Shown here in pieces: positions 52,425 to 60,593 of a stretch of 64,000 nt of DNA (position 1 is the stretch's first letter; each line of letters starts with the position of its first letter). The notes below the pieces were generated by a model. The model was not told the origin of the DNA. It searched no databases and saw nothing but the letters and a program-made list of their open reading frames with translations. The position numbers and the translations under genes were made by a program. The stretch comes from Dongia sedimenti. Lineage in GTDB: Bacteria; Pseudomonadota; Alphaproteobacteria; Dongiales; Dongiaceae. The stretch is from NCBI GenBank assembly GCA_030715195.1, contig JAUYVI010000006.1, forward strand, positions 186,001 through 250,000, in the 5' to 3' direction.

Positions 52425-53201
52425 ATGACGGGATTGATTTCCGGCAAGCGGGCCTATGTGACCGGGGGATCGAGCGGTATCGGCGCGGCGATCGTGAAGA
52501 CCTTTGCCGAGGAGGGCGCGCGGGTCGCGATCGGTGCCTCCGCGCATGCGCGCGAGGCGGAAGCCCTGGCGAGATCGCTGCCCGCGAATGGCGGGCATCT
52601 GGTGGTGAAGGCCGATCTCACCGACCGCCGGCAGATCGCGAAGGCGGCCGAGGATGTGGTCGCCGGCTTGGGCGGGCTCGACATTTTCGTGCATTCGGCC
52701 GGAATCGACGTCACCCAGACGGCGGTGACGCACGAGACCTCGGAAGCGCTCTGGGACAAGATGCTGGACCTGCATCTGAACGCGGCGTTCTTCCTCTCCA
52801 AGGCGCTGATCCCGGCCATGCTGAAGGGCAACAAGCCCGCCATGGTGTTCATCGGCTCGGTCTGCGGATTGGTCGCCTGGGAGGGCGATGTCGCCTACAA
52901 CGTCGCCAAGGCCGGGCTGCAGCATCTCGCGCGCTGCATCGCCTCGGACTATGCGAAGCAGGGGCTGCGCGCCAATGTGATCGCGCCGGGCGTCATCGAT
53001 ACGCCGCTCACCCGCAACTACGCCTCCGGCATGCCCGGCGGCGAGGCCGAAGGCCTGAAGACCCTGGCGGCGATGCATCCGCTCGGCCGCATCGCGGTGC
53101 CGACGGAGATCGCGAGCGCCGCCGCCTTTCTTGCCTCCGACAAGGCCTCCTTCATCACCGGAACCGTGCTGCCGATCGACGGCGGCCTCGTGAACGTTTG
53201 A
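52425..53201 (+). CDS. SDR-family oxidoreductase
   Basis: A 258-residue short-chain dehydrogenase: TGGSSGIG, HSAGID, IGSVCG, YNVAK and IDGGLVNV are the standard SDR landmarks. The ATG at 52425 follows AGGGGGATGG and lies 16 bp after the previous SDR stop. Having two SDRs side by side ahead of an enolase-superfamily enzyme suggests oxidation of a sugar and of a later intermediate, or two epimers. Confidence 0.9.
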   Translation: MTGLISGKRAYVTGGSSGIGAAIVKTFAEEGARVAIGASAHAREAEALARSLPANGGHLVVKADLTDRRQIAKAAEDVVAGLGGLDIFVHSAGIDVTQTAVTHETSEALWDKMLDLHLNAAFFLSKALIPAMLKGNKPAMVFIGSVCGLVAWEGDVAYNVAKAGLQHLARCIASDYAKQGLRANVIAPGVIDTPLTRNYASGMPGGEAEGLKTLAAMHPLGRIAVPTEIASAAAFLASDKASFITGTVLPIDGGLVNV

Positions 53202-53223
53202 CCGTCAACGTCTGAACACAGGA

Positions 53224-54450
53224 ATGCATATGCCGTTTCAAACCGTATCGCCCAAGCTCGAAGGCGAAGCACCCAAGCTCAAGATCACCGATGTCGAATG
53301 CCATGTGCTGCTGGCGCCGGATTACGATGCCAGCTTCACCTCCTCGGCGCAGGACAGCTTCATCGTCGTCATCCACACCGATGGCGGGGTCAGCGGGGTC
53401 GGCGAATGCGACGCCAATCCCTGGATGGCCAAGGCCTGCATCGAGGCGCCGGGCACCCACACGATGGGCCTCTGCATCAAGGAGATGCTGATCGGCCAGG
53501 ATCCGTTCCAGATCGGCGATCTCTGGAAGAAGATGTATCTCGGCACGGCGATGAACGGCCGCCGCGGCATGGTGATCCATGCGATGAGCGCGGTCGACAT
53601 GGCGCTGTGGGACCTCTGCGGCAAGGCCGTGGGCAAGCCGGTGCATGCGCTGCTGGGCGGCGCCACCCGGGAGTTCATCACGCCCTACGCCTCGCTGCAG
53701 CCGGCCGGGCATCGCTTCGAGGAATACCGCGACGCCCTCTGCGCCTCGGCGGAAAAGGCGAAGGCGCTGGGCTTCAAGGCGATGAAGACCGAGATCACCA
53801 TGAACGGCCCCTATGCCCATGGCGGCATGCGCGAGAGCTACGCGCGGCACACCGAGGTGCTGAAAGCCGTGCGCAAGACCATCGGCAACGAGATCACGCT
53901 GATGGTCGATGTGCAGTACCTCTGGGAGGATGCCGAGACCTGCCTGAAGACGGTGCAGGATTGGGGCGAGTACGACATCTATTTCCTGGAGACGCCGCTC
54001 TGGTCCGACAATGTCCATGAGATGGCCAAGCTGGTCGCCAAGGCGCCGATGAAGATCGCCTTCGGCGAATGGCTGGCGACGCGATTCGAGTTCGAGGAGC
54101 TCATGGACATCGGCAAGGTCCAGGTGGCGCAGCCCGATGTCGGCCGGGTCGGCGGCATCGGCGAGGCGACCATCGTCTGCGACATGGCGAAGGCGCGCGG
54201 CCGGACCATCGTGCCGCATTGCTGGAAGACCGGCATCTCGATCTCCGGCACGGCGCACATGGCCTTCGTCACCAACCATTGTGCCTTCATCGAATACCTG
54301 CCGCCGCAGCTCTGCCACGAGCGGCTGCGCCGCGAGCTGGCGCATGAGGAACTGGTGCTGCGTCCCGACGGCACGATCCCGCTGCCGACCAAGCCCGGTC
54401 TCGGCGTCGAGGTCGATTGGGACGTGGTGAAGAAGTATCGCGTCGCCTGA
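53224..54450 (+). CDS. Enolase-superfamily (mandelate racemase-like) protein
   Basis: A 408-residue protein (an ATG at 53230 is also possible). The capping domain has SAVDMALWDLCGK; barrel ligands are LMVDVQYLW (Asp), YFLETPLW (Glu) and FGEWLATR (Glu). The dyad is Asp305 in AQPDVG and His332 in VPHCWKTGIS, spaced as in mandelate racemase. The second strand has KTE. VPHCWKTG resembles the VPHGWKTG of the 35279 gene, so the two are the closest pair in the window. It is the third gene of the GntR-flanked operon and probably an acid-sugar dehydratase. Confidence 0.9.
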   Translation: MHMPFQTVSPKLEGEAPKLKITDVECHVLLAPDYDASFTSSAQDSFIVVIHTDGGVSGVGECDANPWMAKACIEAPGTHTMGLCIKEMLIGQDPFQIGDLWKKMYLGTAMNGRRGMVIHAMSAVDMALWDLCGKAVGKPVHALLGGATREFITPYASLQPAGHRFEEYRDALCASAEKAKALGFKAMKTEITMNGPYAHGGMRESYARHTEVLKAVRKTIGNEITLMVDVQYLWEDAETCLKTVQDWGEYDIYFLETPLWSDNVHEMAKLVAKAPMKIAFGEWLATRFEFEELMDIGKVQVAQPDVGRVGGIGEATIVCDMAKARGRTIVPHCWKTGISISGTAHMAFVTNHCAFIEYLPPQLCHERLRRELAHEELVLRPDGTIPLPTKPGLGVEVDWDVVKKYRVA

Positions 54451-54464
54451 CGCAAGGAGGGAGC

Positions 54465-55259
54465 ATGACGGAGCGCCCCGCCAAGAGAATGGACGGCCGC
54501 GTCGCGGTGGTGACCGGCGGCGCCCAGGGCATCGGCTTCGGCATCGCCCGGCGCTTCGCCGAAGAGGGCGCCCATGTCGTGATCGCCGATATCAAGGAGG
54601 CGGTCGCCAAGGGTGCGGCGGCTAAGATCAACGCCGCCGGCGGCACCGCCTGCGGCGCCATGGTCGATATCGGCGACGATGCCAGCGTCGCCGTTCTGGC
54701 GGCGAAGATCGAGCAGAAACACGGGCGCTGCGAGATCCTGGTCAACAATGCGGCGATCTCCGACGGCACCGGGATCGAGACGCTGACCATGCAGCGCTAT
54801 CACCAAGTGACGCGTGTCAACCAGGACGGCGCCATCCGGATGAGCCTCGCCTTCGTGCCGCTCTTGAAGAAGGGCGGCGAGGGGCGGCGCATTCTCAATA
54901 TCGCTTCGATCCTGGGGGTGCGCGGCTGGCCCGACGCCATCCCCTATGCAACCGCCAAAGGCGCCATCGTCAATTTCACCCGAGCGCTCGCCTGCGATCT
55001 GGCGCCGCACGGGATCATGGTCAACGCTTTGGCGCCGGGCTTCGTCGATACGCCGATGTCGATCCAGCCGGATGGATCGCATGAATACGATTCCGACTGG
55101 TTCCGCGACATCTACGTGAAGTACGGACGGATCCCGCTCAGGCGCTACGGCAATCCCGACGACATGGCGGGCCCCGCCTTCTTCCTCTGCTCGGATGACG
55201 CGCGTTATGTCACCGGCCAGGTGCTGATGGTGGATGGCGGCGCCTCGGCGACGTTTTGA
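54465..55259 (+). CDS. SDR-family oxidoreductase
   Basis: A 264-residue short-chain dehydrogenase: TGGAQGIG, NNAAI, IASILG, YATAK and MVDGGASATF. AAGGAGGGAGC precedes the ATG at 54465, 14 bp after the enolase-superfamily stop. It is similar in pattern to the SDR at 56606 (both have NNAA and end VDGG..TF), suggesting related substrates. It is the last gene of the operon; the next 360 bp hold no gene. Confidence 0.9.
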   Translation: MTERPAKRMDGRVAVVTGGAQGIGFGIARRFAEEGAHVVIADIKEAVAKGAAAKINAAGGTACGAMVDIGDDASVAVLAAKIEQKHGRCEILVNNAAISDGTGIETLTMQRYHQVTRVNQDGAIRMSLAFVPLLKKGGEGRRILNIASILGVRGWPDAIPYATAKGAIVNFTRALACDLAPHGIMVNALAPGFVDTPMSIQPDGSHEYDSDWFRDIYVKYGRIPLRRYGNPDDMAGPAFFLCSDDARYVTGQVLMVDGGASATF

Positions 55260-55619
55260 CGTGCGAAGATGGAAAGTGACGGTCGTCGCCGTGCTGCGCA
55301 AATTCCTGAATTCACGCGGCGCTGCAGGGACGCGGGGCGCCGATTGTGATATGATTAGTGTGCTGTTTGACATCGTGAACTCCGTCTCGAAATTCGCGCC
55401 GTCGTGACAGTACCCGTGATTGCTGCGCTGCATCGCAGACCGGACGCAGACAGAATCGACACCGCGTCGTTCGATGCTCAACCGCGAAAAGGTTTACCCA
55501 GGGTTTACCAAACGCCGATTCAATCGGCCTCTCGATCGAGAGAAAGGCCATCATCGTCAACAGCTTGGTCCGGATTTGCGGCGCCGCGCAGAGCAACCTC
55601 CGCCACGGTATGTCCCGCT
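55260..55619. other. Gene-free convergent intergenic region
   Basis: 360 bp between the converging SDR and SMP-30 genes. I see no gene or clear terminator with a T run. It holds the distant copy of the 75-bp repeat at 55493-55567; the rest shows nothing I recognise. Confidence 0.6.
55493..55567. repeat. 75-bp intergenic repeat, copy D
   Basis: Begins TTTACCCAGGGTTTACCAAA, ends CATCGTCAACAGCTTG, and aligns end to end with copy B at 40514-40590. It contains two abutting perfect palindromes, GCCGATT-C-AATCGGC (55514-55528) and CTCTCGATCGAGAG (55529-55542). Confidence 0.7.
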
Positions 55620-56480
55620 TCAGGCGATCTTCGGATACCGCAGCCTCAATCCGGCGACCGGCATCGGTGCGGTGTGCACCGACCAGCCGCAGAGGCTGGC
55701 GATGATCAGGGTCTTCATGTCCGGGCCGCCGAAGGCGATGTTGGTGGGCGCCACCAGCATGAGCTGTTCCCAATCATCGTAGAGGGTGATGAGCTCGCCC
55801 TGCGCCGTGTAGCGATAGATGATGTTGGGATTGTAGAGCGAGATGTAGAGATCGCCCTTTTCGTCGAGGGCGACGCCGTCGGGGACGGTGCGCGGCAGCT
55901 CGACCACGACGCTGCGCTTGCCGGCGGAGCCGTCCGCCTTGATCTCGATCTTGGCGATCAGCGGCGGCGAGGATTCGACGACGTACAGCGCCTTGCCGTC
56001 GGCCGAGAGGCACATGCCGTTGCTGAAGCCGTTGGCGCTCTGGTCCCAGATCTCCGCCTTGGTCCCGCCGGGTGCCACCTTCCAGATCCAGCCGTTACGC
56101 TTGCCCCATTCGCCGGAATCCGAGACATAGAGATTGCCGGCGTCGTCGAAGACCGGATAGTTCGGCACCCGCATGCGCTGTTCGGCATTGCCGTTGCAGT
56201 AGACCGAGACCGTGCCTTGCGGCGTGATGCGGTGGACGCAGGTATTGCGGTCATCGCAGGCATAGGTATTCCCGTCCGCGTCGTGGGCGAGGCCCAGCAG
56301 GAACCCGCCCTCGACCTTGGCGACCTGCTCGCAGATCGAATCCGCGAGGCTCATGCGATAGAGTTGCCCGGCCTCGCCGCCGGCATAGACGCGGCTGTCG
56401 GGGCCCCAGGCGACCGCTTCCGGGTGATCCAGGGCGTGGCCGAGGTTGGTGAGTGTCAGAAGGTTCTGCTGCGCCGCCAC
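55620..56480 (-). CDS. SMP-30/gluconolactonase-like beta-propeller protein
   Basis: A 286-residue protein with the six-bladed propeller pattern of SMP-30/LRE enzymes: HPEAVAWGPD at the start, then PNYPVFDDAGNLYVSDSG, NGFSNGMCLSADGKALYVVES, VPDGVALDEKGDLYISLYNP and PTNIAFGGPDMKTLI, each supplying candidate metal ligands (Glu, Asn, Asp). Such enzymes hydrolyse sugar lactones to aldonates. The GTG at 56480 follows GGGAGATAGGA; the longer frame to 56612 would overlap the divergent SDR gene. It fits between an SDR (making a lactone) and a dehydratase (using the acid). Confidence 0.88.
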   Translation of the reverse strand: MAAQQNLLTLTNLGHALDHPEAVAWGPDSRVYAGGEAGQLYRMSLADSICEQVAKVEGGFLLGLAHDADGNTYACDDRNTCVHRITPQGTVSVYCNGNAEQRMRVPNYPVFDDAGNLYVSDSGEWGKRNGWIWKVAPGGTKAEIWDQSANGFSNGMCLSADGKALYVVESSPPLIAKIEIKADGSAGKRSVVVELPRTVPDGVALDEKGDLYISLYNPNIIYRYTAQGELITLYDDWEQLMLVAPTNIAFGGPDMKTLIIASLCGWSVHTAPMPVAGLRLRYPKIA

Positions 56481-56560
56481 GGTTCCTATCTCCCTGTTCC
56501 GTCTCGACTTGACCGTCGATTCCAGCGGCAGCATAGTATTGTCCATCATCTCAGAACAAG

Positions 56561-56576
56561 TTCCAGAATGCCGGAA
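56561..56576. promoter_or_regulatory. Candidate IclR operator, best palindrome (TTCCAGAATGCCGGAA)
   Basis: A single 16-bp near-perfect palindrome in the gap between the divergent SMP-30 and SDR/CUT1-transporter genes, 29 bp before the SDR ATG. It matches the iclR-proximal site TCCAGAATGCTGGA at all but one of 14 positions. Confidence 0.6.
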
Positions 56577-56605
56577 AACGGCATCATCGAACAGGTCGAG
56601 GCGTA

Positions 56606-57382
56606 ATGGCATTGCTGCGGGATCAGGTGTGCATCGTGACCGGCGCGGGACAGGGTCTCGGCCGTTCGATCGCGCTCGAGATGGCGCAGGAAGGTGCCGT
56701 CGTCGCGCTGCTCGAGCGCAATGCCGACACGCTGGAGAAGGCCAGCGCCGAGATCAAGGCCGCCGGCGGCAAGGCGATGCCGTATCAACTCGACATCACC
56801 GATTACGAAGTCTACGGCAAGGTGGTGGCGGACCTCGTCGCCAAGCAGGGCAGGATCGACGTCCTGGTGAACAACGCGGCGATCAATCCGCCTTCGCTGA
56901 CCATTCTCAACGACACGCTGGAGAACTGGCGCCGCACGATCACCATCAATCTCGAATCCGTGTTCATGGGTTCGAAGCTGGTGGCGCCGCATATGGTGGC
57001 GAAGAAGCAAGGCCGGATCATCAGCGTCGCCTCGATCCAGGGTTTCGCCTCCTCGGGCGAGGTCGGCTCCTACAACGCCGCCAAGGGCGCCATCATCGCC
57101 TACACCCAGTCGATGGCGGTCGAGCTCGGGCCCTACAACATCCTGGTCAACGCGGTCGCGCCGGGCTTCATGCGGACGCCGATGTCCTTCGTGAACGGAG
57201 TCGATGAGACCGAAACCCCCGACTTCATCGAATGGTATGTGAAGCGCGGCAAGATCCCGCTGCGCCGCACCGGCTTTCCGGAGGATGTGTCCGGGACGGT
57301 GATCTTTCTCGCCTCTTCGTATTGCCGCTACATGACCGGCCAGCTGCTGGTGGTCGATGGCGGCTTGATGACCACGTTTTGA
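56606..57382 (+). CDS. SDR-family oxidoreductase
   Basis: A 258-residue short-chain dehydrogenase: TGAGQGLG, NNAAI, VASIQG, YNAAK and VVDGGLMTTF. GAGGCG lies before the ATG. It opens the operon with the CUT1-type transporter (27 bp to the binding-protein gene) and is divergent from the lactonase-like gene, so it probably oxidises the imported sugar or polyol to the lactone or ketone. Confidence 0.9.
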   Translation: MALLRDQVCIVTGAGQGLGRSIALEMAQEGAVVALLERNADTLEKASAEIKAAGGKAMPYQLDITDYEVYGKVVADLVAKQGRIDVLVNNAAINPPSLTILNDTLENWRRTITINLESVFMGSKLVAPHMVAKKQGRIISVASIQGFASSGEVGSYNAAKGAIIAYTQSMAVELGPYNILVNAVAPGFMRTPMSFVNGVDETETPDFIEWYVKRGKIPLRRTGFPEDVSGTVIFLASSYCRYMTGQLLVVDGGLMTTF

Positions 57383-57409
57383 ACAATAACCAACAGGAAG
57401 GCTGAACCC

Positions 57410-58741
57410 ATGACCAAGACGACGGATCTTTCGCGCCGCAGGCTGATGCAGGCTTCGGCGGCCCTCGGCGCCGGCGCCCTCGCCGGCAGCGCATTCCCGG
57501 CCTGGCGCGCCCGCGCCGCCGAAGAGATGACCATGTGGTGGTGGGGCGAGCAGGAACTGCCCGGGCTGCAGGGCTATGTCGATGAGGTGGTGAAGAAGTA
57601 CGGCGCGGCGACCGTCAAGCCGATGCTGCAGGACACCGCGGTGGTCATCTCGCAGTTCCAGACCGCGGCCGCCGCCGGCAACGCGCCGGACATCCAGTTC
57701 CTCTGGAACGGCATCTATCACATGGAAAGCGTCTGGCTGGGCTATGTCCAGGCGCTGGACGGGCTGGTGAAGGACGATGTGCTGAAGGCGTCGCAGCCGA
57801 CCCTGCTCAGCAACTACGACGGCCATACCTACCGCATGGGCTGGTATCCGCTGCCCATGATCTGGATCTACAACAAGGACATGTTCGAGAAGGCCGGCCT
57901 CGATCCCGAGAAGGCGCCGGAGACTTGGGACGCCTTCCTGGCCGCCTGCGAGAAGCTGAAGTCGGCGGGCATGTCCCCGGTCGGCGGCGGCATCCAGGAC
58001 GGCTATTGGGGCGAGTGGTTCTTCGGCCATGGCCTGGCGCAATGCGTGGATTCGCCCGGCCAGGCGGTCGAGCTGTTCACCGGCGAGCGCAGCTTCGAGG
58101 ACCCGGCCTATCATGCGCCTTGGGTGAAGCTCGAAGAGCTGAAGAAGGCCGGCTTCCTCAATCCGGAAATGTCCTCGACCGAGCTCTATCCGGGCATCGA
58201 TCTCATCGTGGCCGGCAAGGTCGCGATGGGCGAATCGATCGGCTCGCGCATGCCGGCCGACAGCAAGAAGACCAACGGCAAGATCGGCGCCATGGTCATG
58301 CCGGTGTTCGGCAAGAGCAAGCTTGCCGGCAAGCCGATCTTCGATACCCAGGGCATCGGCATCTCCAAGGATGCCAAGGACCCGAAGGCGGCGGCGGCCT
58401 TCCTCGAGTTCCTGCAGGCGCCGGAGCAACTCAAACTGCTGCACGAGAAGACCGGCTGGCTGCCCTCCAACAACACCTTCGACACTTCGGTCATCCAGGA
58501 TGCGGCCGTCGTCTCGATGTGGAAGCGCTGGGGCCAGGGCGAGAACATCCCCTATGTCGCCAACGTGGTGCCGGGCCAGTGGTACGAGCAGGCGCTGCTG
58601 CCGGCCGGCCAGCAGGTGGTTGCCGGCAAGATCACCGGCGCCGAAGCCGGCGCGCTGGCGGCGAAGGTCGCCAAGGAGTGGCGTGACTTCAATCCGGACA
58701 TGGTCGACCACTACAAGAAGTGGGCGAAGGATCTCGGCTGA
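57410..58741 (+). CDS. ABC transporter sugar-binding protein, family 1, Tat-exported
   Basis: A 443-residue exported protein with a twin-arginine signal (SRRRLMQASAALG) and cleavage near ARA-AEE. The mature part has the family-1 pattern: TMWWWGEQE start, PDIQFLWNGIY, WYPLPMIWIYNKDMFEKAGL, ETWDAFLAACEKLK, IGISKDAKDPKAAAAFLEFL. It is a carbohydrate- or polyol-binding component of a CUT1-type importer. AGGAAGG precedes the ATG. A terminator hairpin follows the gene, as after the other binding-protein gene. Confidence 0.9.
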   Translation: MTKTTDLSRRRLMQASAALGAGALAGSAFPAWRARAAEEMTMWWWGEQELPGLQGYVDEVVKKYGAATVKPMLQDTAVVISQFQTAAAAGNAPDIQFLWNGIYHMESVWLGYVQALDGLVKDDVLKASQPTLLSNYDGHTYRMGWYPLPMIWIYNKDMFEKAGLDPEKAPETWDAFLAACEKLKSAGMSPVGGGIQDGYWGEWFFGHGLAQCVDSPGQAVELFTGERSFEDPAYHAPWVKLEELKKAGFLNPEMSSTELYPGIDLIVAGKVAMGESIGSRMPADSKKTNGKIGAMVMPVFGKSKLAGKPIFDTQGIGISKDAKDPKAAAAFLEFLQAPEQLKLLHEKTGWLPSNNTFDTSVIQDAAVVSMWKRWGQGENIPYVANVVPGQWYEQALLPAGQQVVAGKITGAEAGALAAKVAKEWRDFNPDMVDHYKKWAKDLG

Positions 58742-58751
58742 TCTGACGATG

Positions 58752-58794
58752 CACGGGGCCCGGACGGGACACGTCCGGGCCCCGTGTCCTTTTA
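58752..58794 (+). terminator. Intra-operon hairpin terminator/attenuator
   Basis: A perfect 15-bp stem (CACGGGGCCCGGACG / CGTCCGGGCCCCGTG) with a 5-base loop, then TCCTTTTAATG. It lies between binding-protein and permease genes; the T run is short, so partial termination is likely. Confidence 0.75.
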
Positions 58795-59700
58795 ATGACG
58801 CGACCCAACAGTTTCCGGATGGACCAGACCTCACGCCTGAAGCCCTATCTCTACGTTGCGCCTTTGGTGGCGCTGCTGCTCTTTGTCTTCGGCTATCCGC
58901 TGGTGCAGATCTTCGAATATTCGTTCAAGCAGATCCGCGGCATCGACGGTCCCTGGATCGGCTTCCGGAACTATGAGCTCATCTTCGGCCAGGATCTGTT
59001 CTGGGAGGCGGTGCGGCATAACCTGATGCTGCTGATCGCGATCCCGATCATGATCGCCTGGTCGCTGCTGGTCGCGATCCTGCTCTATGACCGGCTGAAA
59101 GGCTGGAAGGTCTACCGGATCGTGATCTTCGTGCCCTATATCCTGGCGGTGCCGATCATCGCCGCGATCATGAAGAAGATGTTCCAGTTCAACGGACCGG
59201 TGAACGAGGCCTTGCGCTGGCTGGGCGCCGATTTCCTGGCGCTGGACTGGATCGGCTCGTCCGACTACGCGCTCTGGACGGTGATGCTGCTGATCATCTG
59301 GCGCGAGGCGGCGCTGGGCATCGTTCTCTTCCTGGCGCGGCTGCTCAATCTCGACGAATCGCTGACCGAGGCGGCGAAGCTCGACGGCGCCAATTGGTGG
59401 CAGCGCGTGTGGTACGTCATCCTGCCGCAGATGCGCGTGGTGATCGAGTTCTATGCCGTGATCAGCGTGATCACCATGCTCTCCTCGGTCTTCGCCTATG
59501 TCTACATCATGGGCGGCGGGCGCGGCGGGCCCGGCACCTCGACCATGGTGGTTGAGCTCTACATCTTCGGGGCGATCGTGCGGCAGAGCCTGCCGGGCAT
59601 CGCCTCCGCGGTCTCGGTGCTGCTGTTCCTGGTCTCGCTGCTGCTGATCGTGCCGCTGTTCGCGATGCGCCGCCGCGCCAACGAGGAGGAAACGGCATGA
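58795..59700 (+). CDS. CUT1-type ABC transporter permease (MalF-like)
   Basis: A 301-residue permease with about six helices and the ATPase-contact EAA loop EAAKLDGANWWQRVWYVILP. The first helix is YLYVAPLVALLLFVFGYPLV. The ATG at 58795 abuts the hairpin tail and the ATG at 58819 is an alternative; neither has a strong ribosome site. Its stop overlaps the next permease's start (ATGA). Confidence 0.9.
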   Translation: MTRPNSFRMDQTSRLKPYLYVAPLVALLLFVFGYPLVQIFEYSFKQIRGIDGPWIGFRNYELIFGQDLFWEAVRHNLMLLIAIPIMIAWSLLVAILLYDRLKGWKVYRIVIFVPYILAVPIIAAIMKKMFQFNGPVNEALRWLGADFLALDWIGSSDYALWTVMLLIIWREAALGIVLFLARLLNLDESLTEAAKLDGANWWQRVWYVILPQMRVVIEFYAVISVITMLSSVFAYVYIMGGGRGGPGTSTMVVELYIFGAIVRQSLPGIASAVSVLLFLVSLLLIVPLFAMRRRANEEETA

Positions 59701-60569
59701 GCACCGCACCGCAAGCCGCCGCGAAGGCGACCCTGCCGCCGCCGCCCGCCTTGGTCGGCATCGATACGGTGCTGAAGCAGATCGTGCTGCTGGTCGCCGT
59801 GTTCATCGCTTTGGTGCCGACCATCTTCATGATCATGACGGCGCTGAAGAGCGACGACGAGTACACCTTCAACAAGGTCGGTTTCCCGCACGCTTTGGTG
59901 TTCGACCATTTCGACGTCGTGCTGTTCGAGAGCCCGTTCTTCGCCTGGATGCTGAACAGCGCGATTTTGGCCGGCGGTGCGGTGGTGCTGAGCTCGGCGG
60001 TGTCCTGCCTCGGCGCCTATGCGATCGCGCGGATGCAGTTCAAGGGGCGGCATTTCCTGTTCTCCGCCTCGGTCGCCTTGATGGCGATTCCGCCGGTGGT
60101 CATGATCGTGCCGCTGTTCGTGCTCTATTCCCGGATCGGCCTGATCAGCACCTATGAAGGCGCGATCCTGATCTATGCCGGGCTGATCACGCCCTTTTCG
60201 GTCTACCTGCTGACCACCTTCTTCCGCACCCTGCCGAAGGAGCTGTTCGAGGCGGCGCGGATGGACGGGGCGGGGGATTTCCTGATCCTGTGGCGGATCG
60301 TCCTGCCGCTGTCGCTGCCGGCCTTGCTGACCCTGGTGGTGGTCAACGCGCTCTATGTGTGGAACGACCTGCTGATCGCCATCATCTTCCTGCAGGACGA
60401 TGCCAAGCGCACCCTGATGGCCGGGATCAGCGTGTTCCAGGGCCGCTACGAGAACCAGATCCCGCTGGTGATGGCGGGCATGGTGATCGCCAGCGCGCCG
60501 ATGATCATCCTCTACATCGCCTTCCAGAAGTACTTCATCCGCGGGCTGATGGCCGGCGCGATCAAGTAG
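59697..60569 (+). CDS. CUT1-type ABC transporter permease (MalG-like)
   Basis: A 290-residue permease: MalG-type sequence with ALKSDDEY after the first helix, MAIPPVVMIVPLF and the EAA loop EAARMDGAGDFLILWRIVLP. It ends in the usual FIRGLMAGAIK. It is the last gene of the operon. No ATPase follows, as the next three genes are on the opposite strand, so the importer must borrow an ATPase encoded elsewhere. Confidence 0.92.
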   Translation: MSTAPQAAAKATLPPPPALVGIDTVLKQIVLLVAVFIALVPTIFMIMTALKSDDEYTFNKVGFPHALVFDHFDVVLFESPFFAWMLNSAILAGGAVVLSSAVSCLGAYAIARMQFKGRHFLFSASVALMAIPPVVMIVPLFVLYSRIGLISTYEGAILIYAGLITPFSVYLLTTFFRTLPKELFEAARMDGAGDFLILWRIVLPLSLPALLTLVVVNALYVWNDLLIAIIFLQDDAKRTLMAGISVFQGRYENQIPLVMAGMVIASAPMIILYIAFQKYFIRGLMAGAIK

Positions 60570-60593
60570 GGCCGCCGGCTGCGGATTTCGCGG

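Noticed and set aside
55514-55542. Two abutting palindromes as an operator for the SMP-30 or SDR gene
   Set aside because: They lie at the 3' ends of two converging genes and inside repeat copy D, so they are better explained as part of the repeat.
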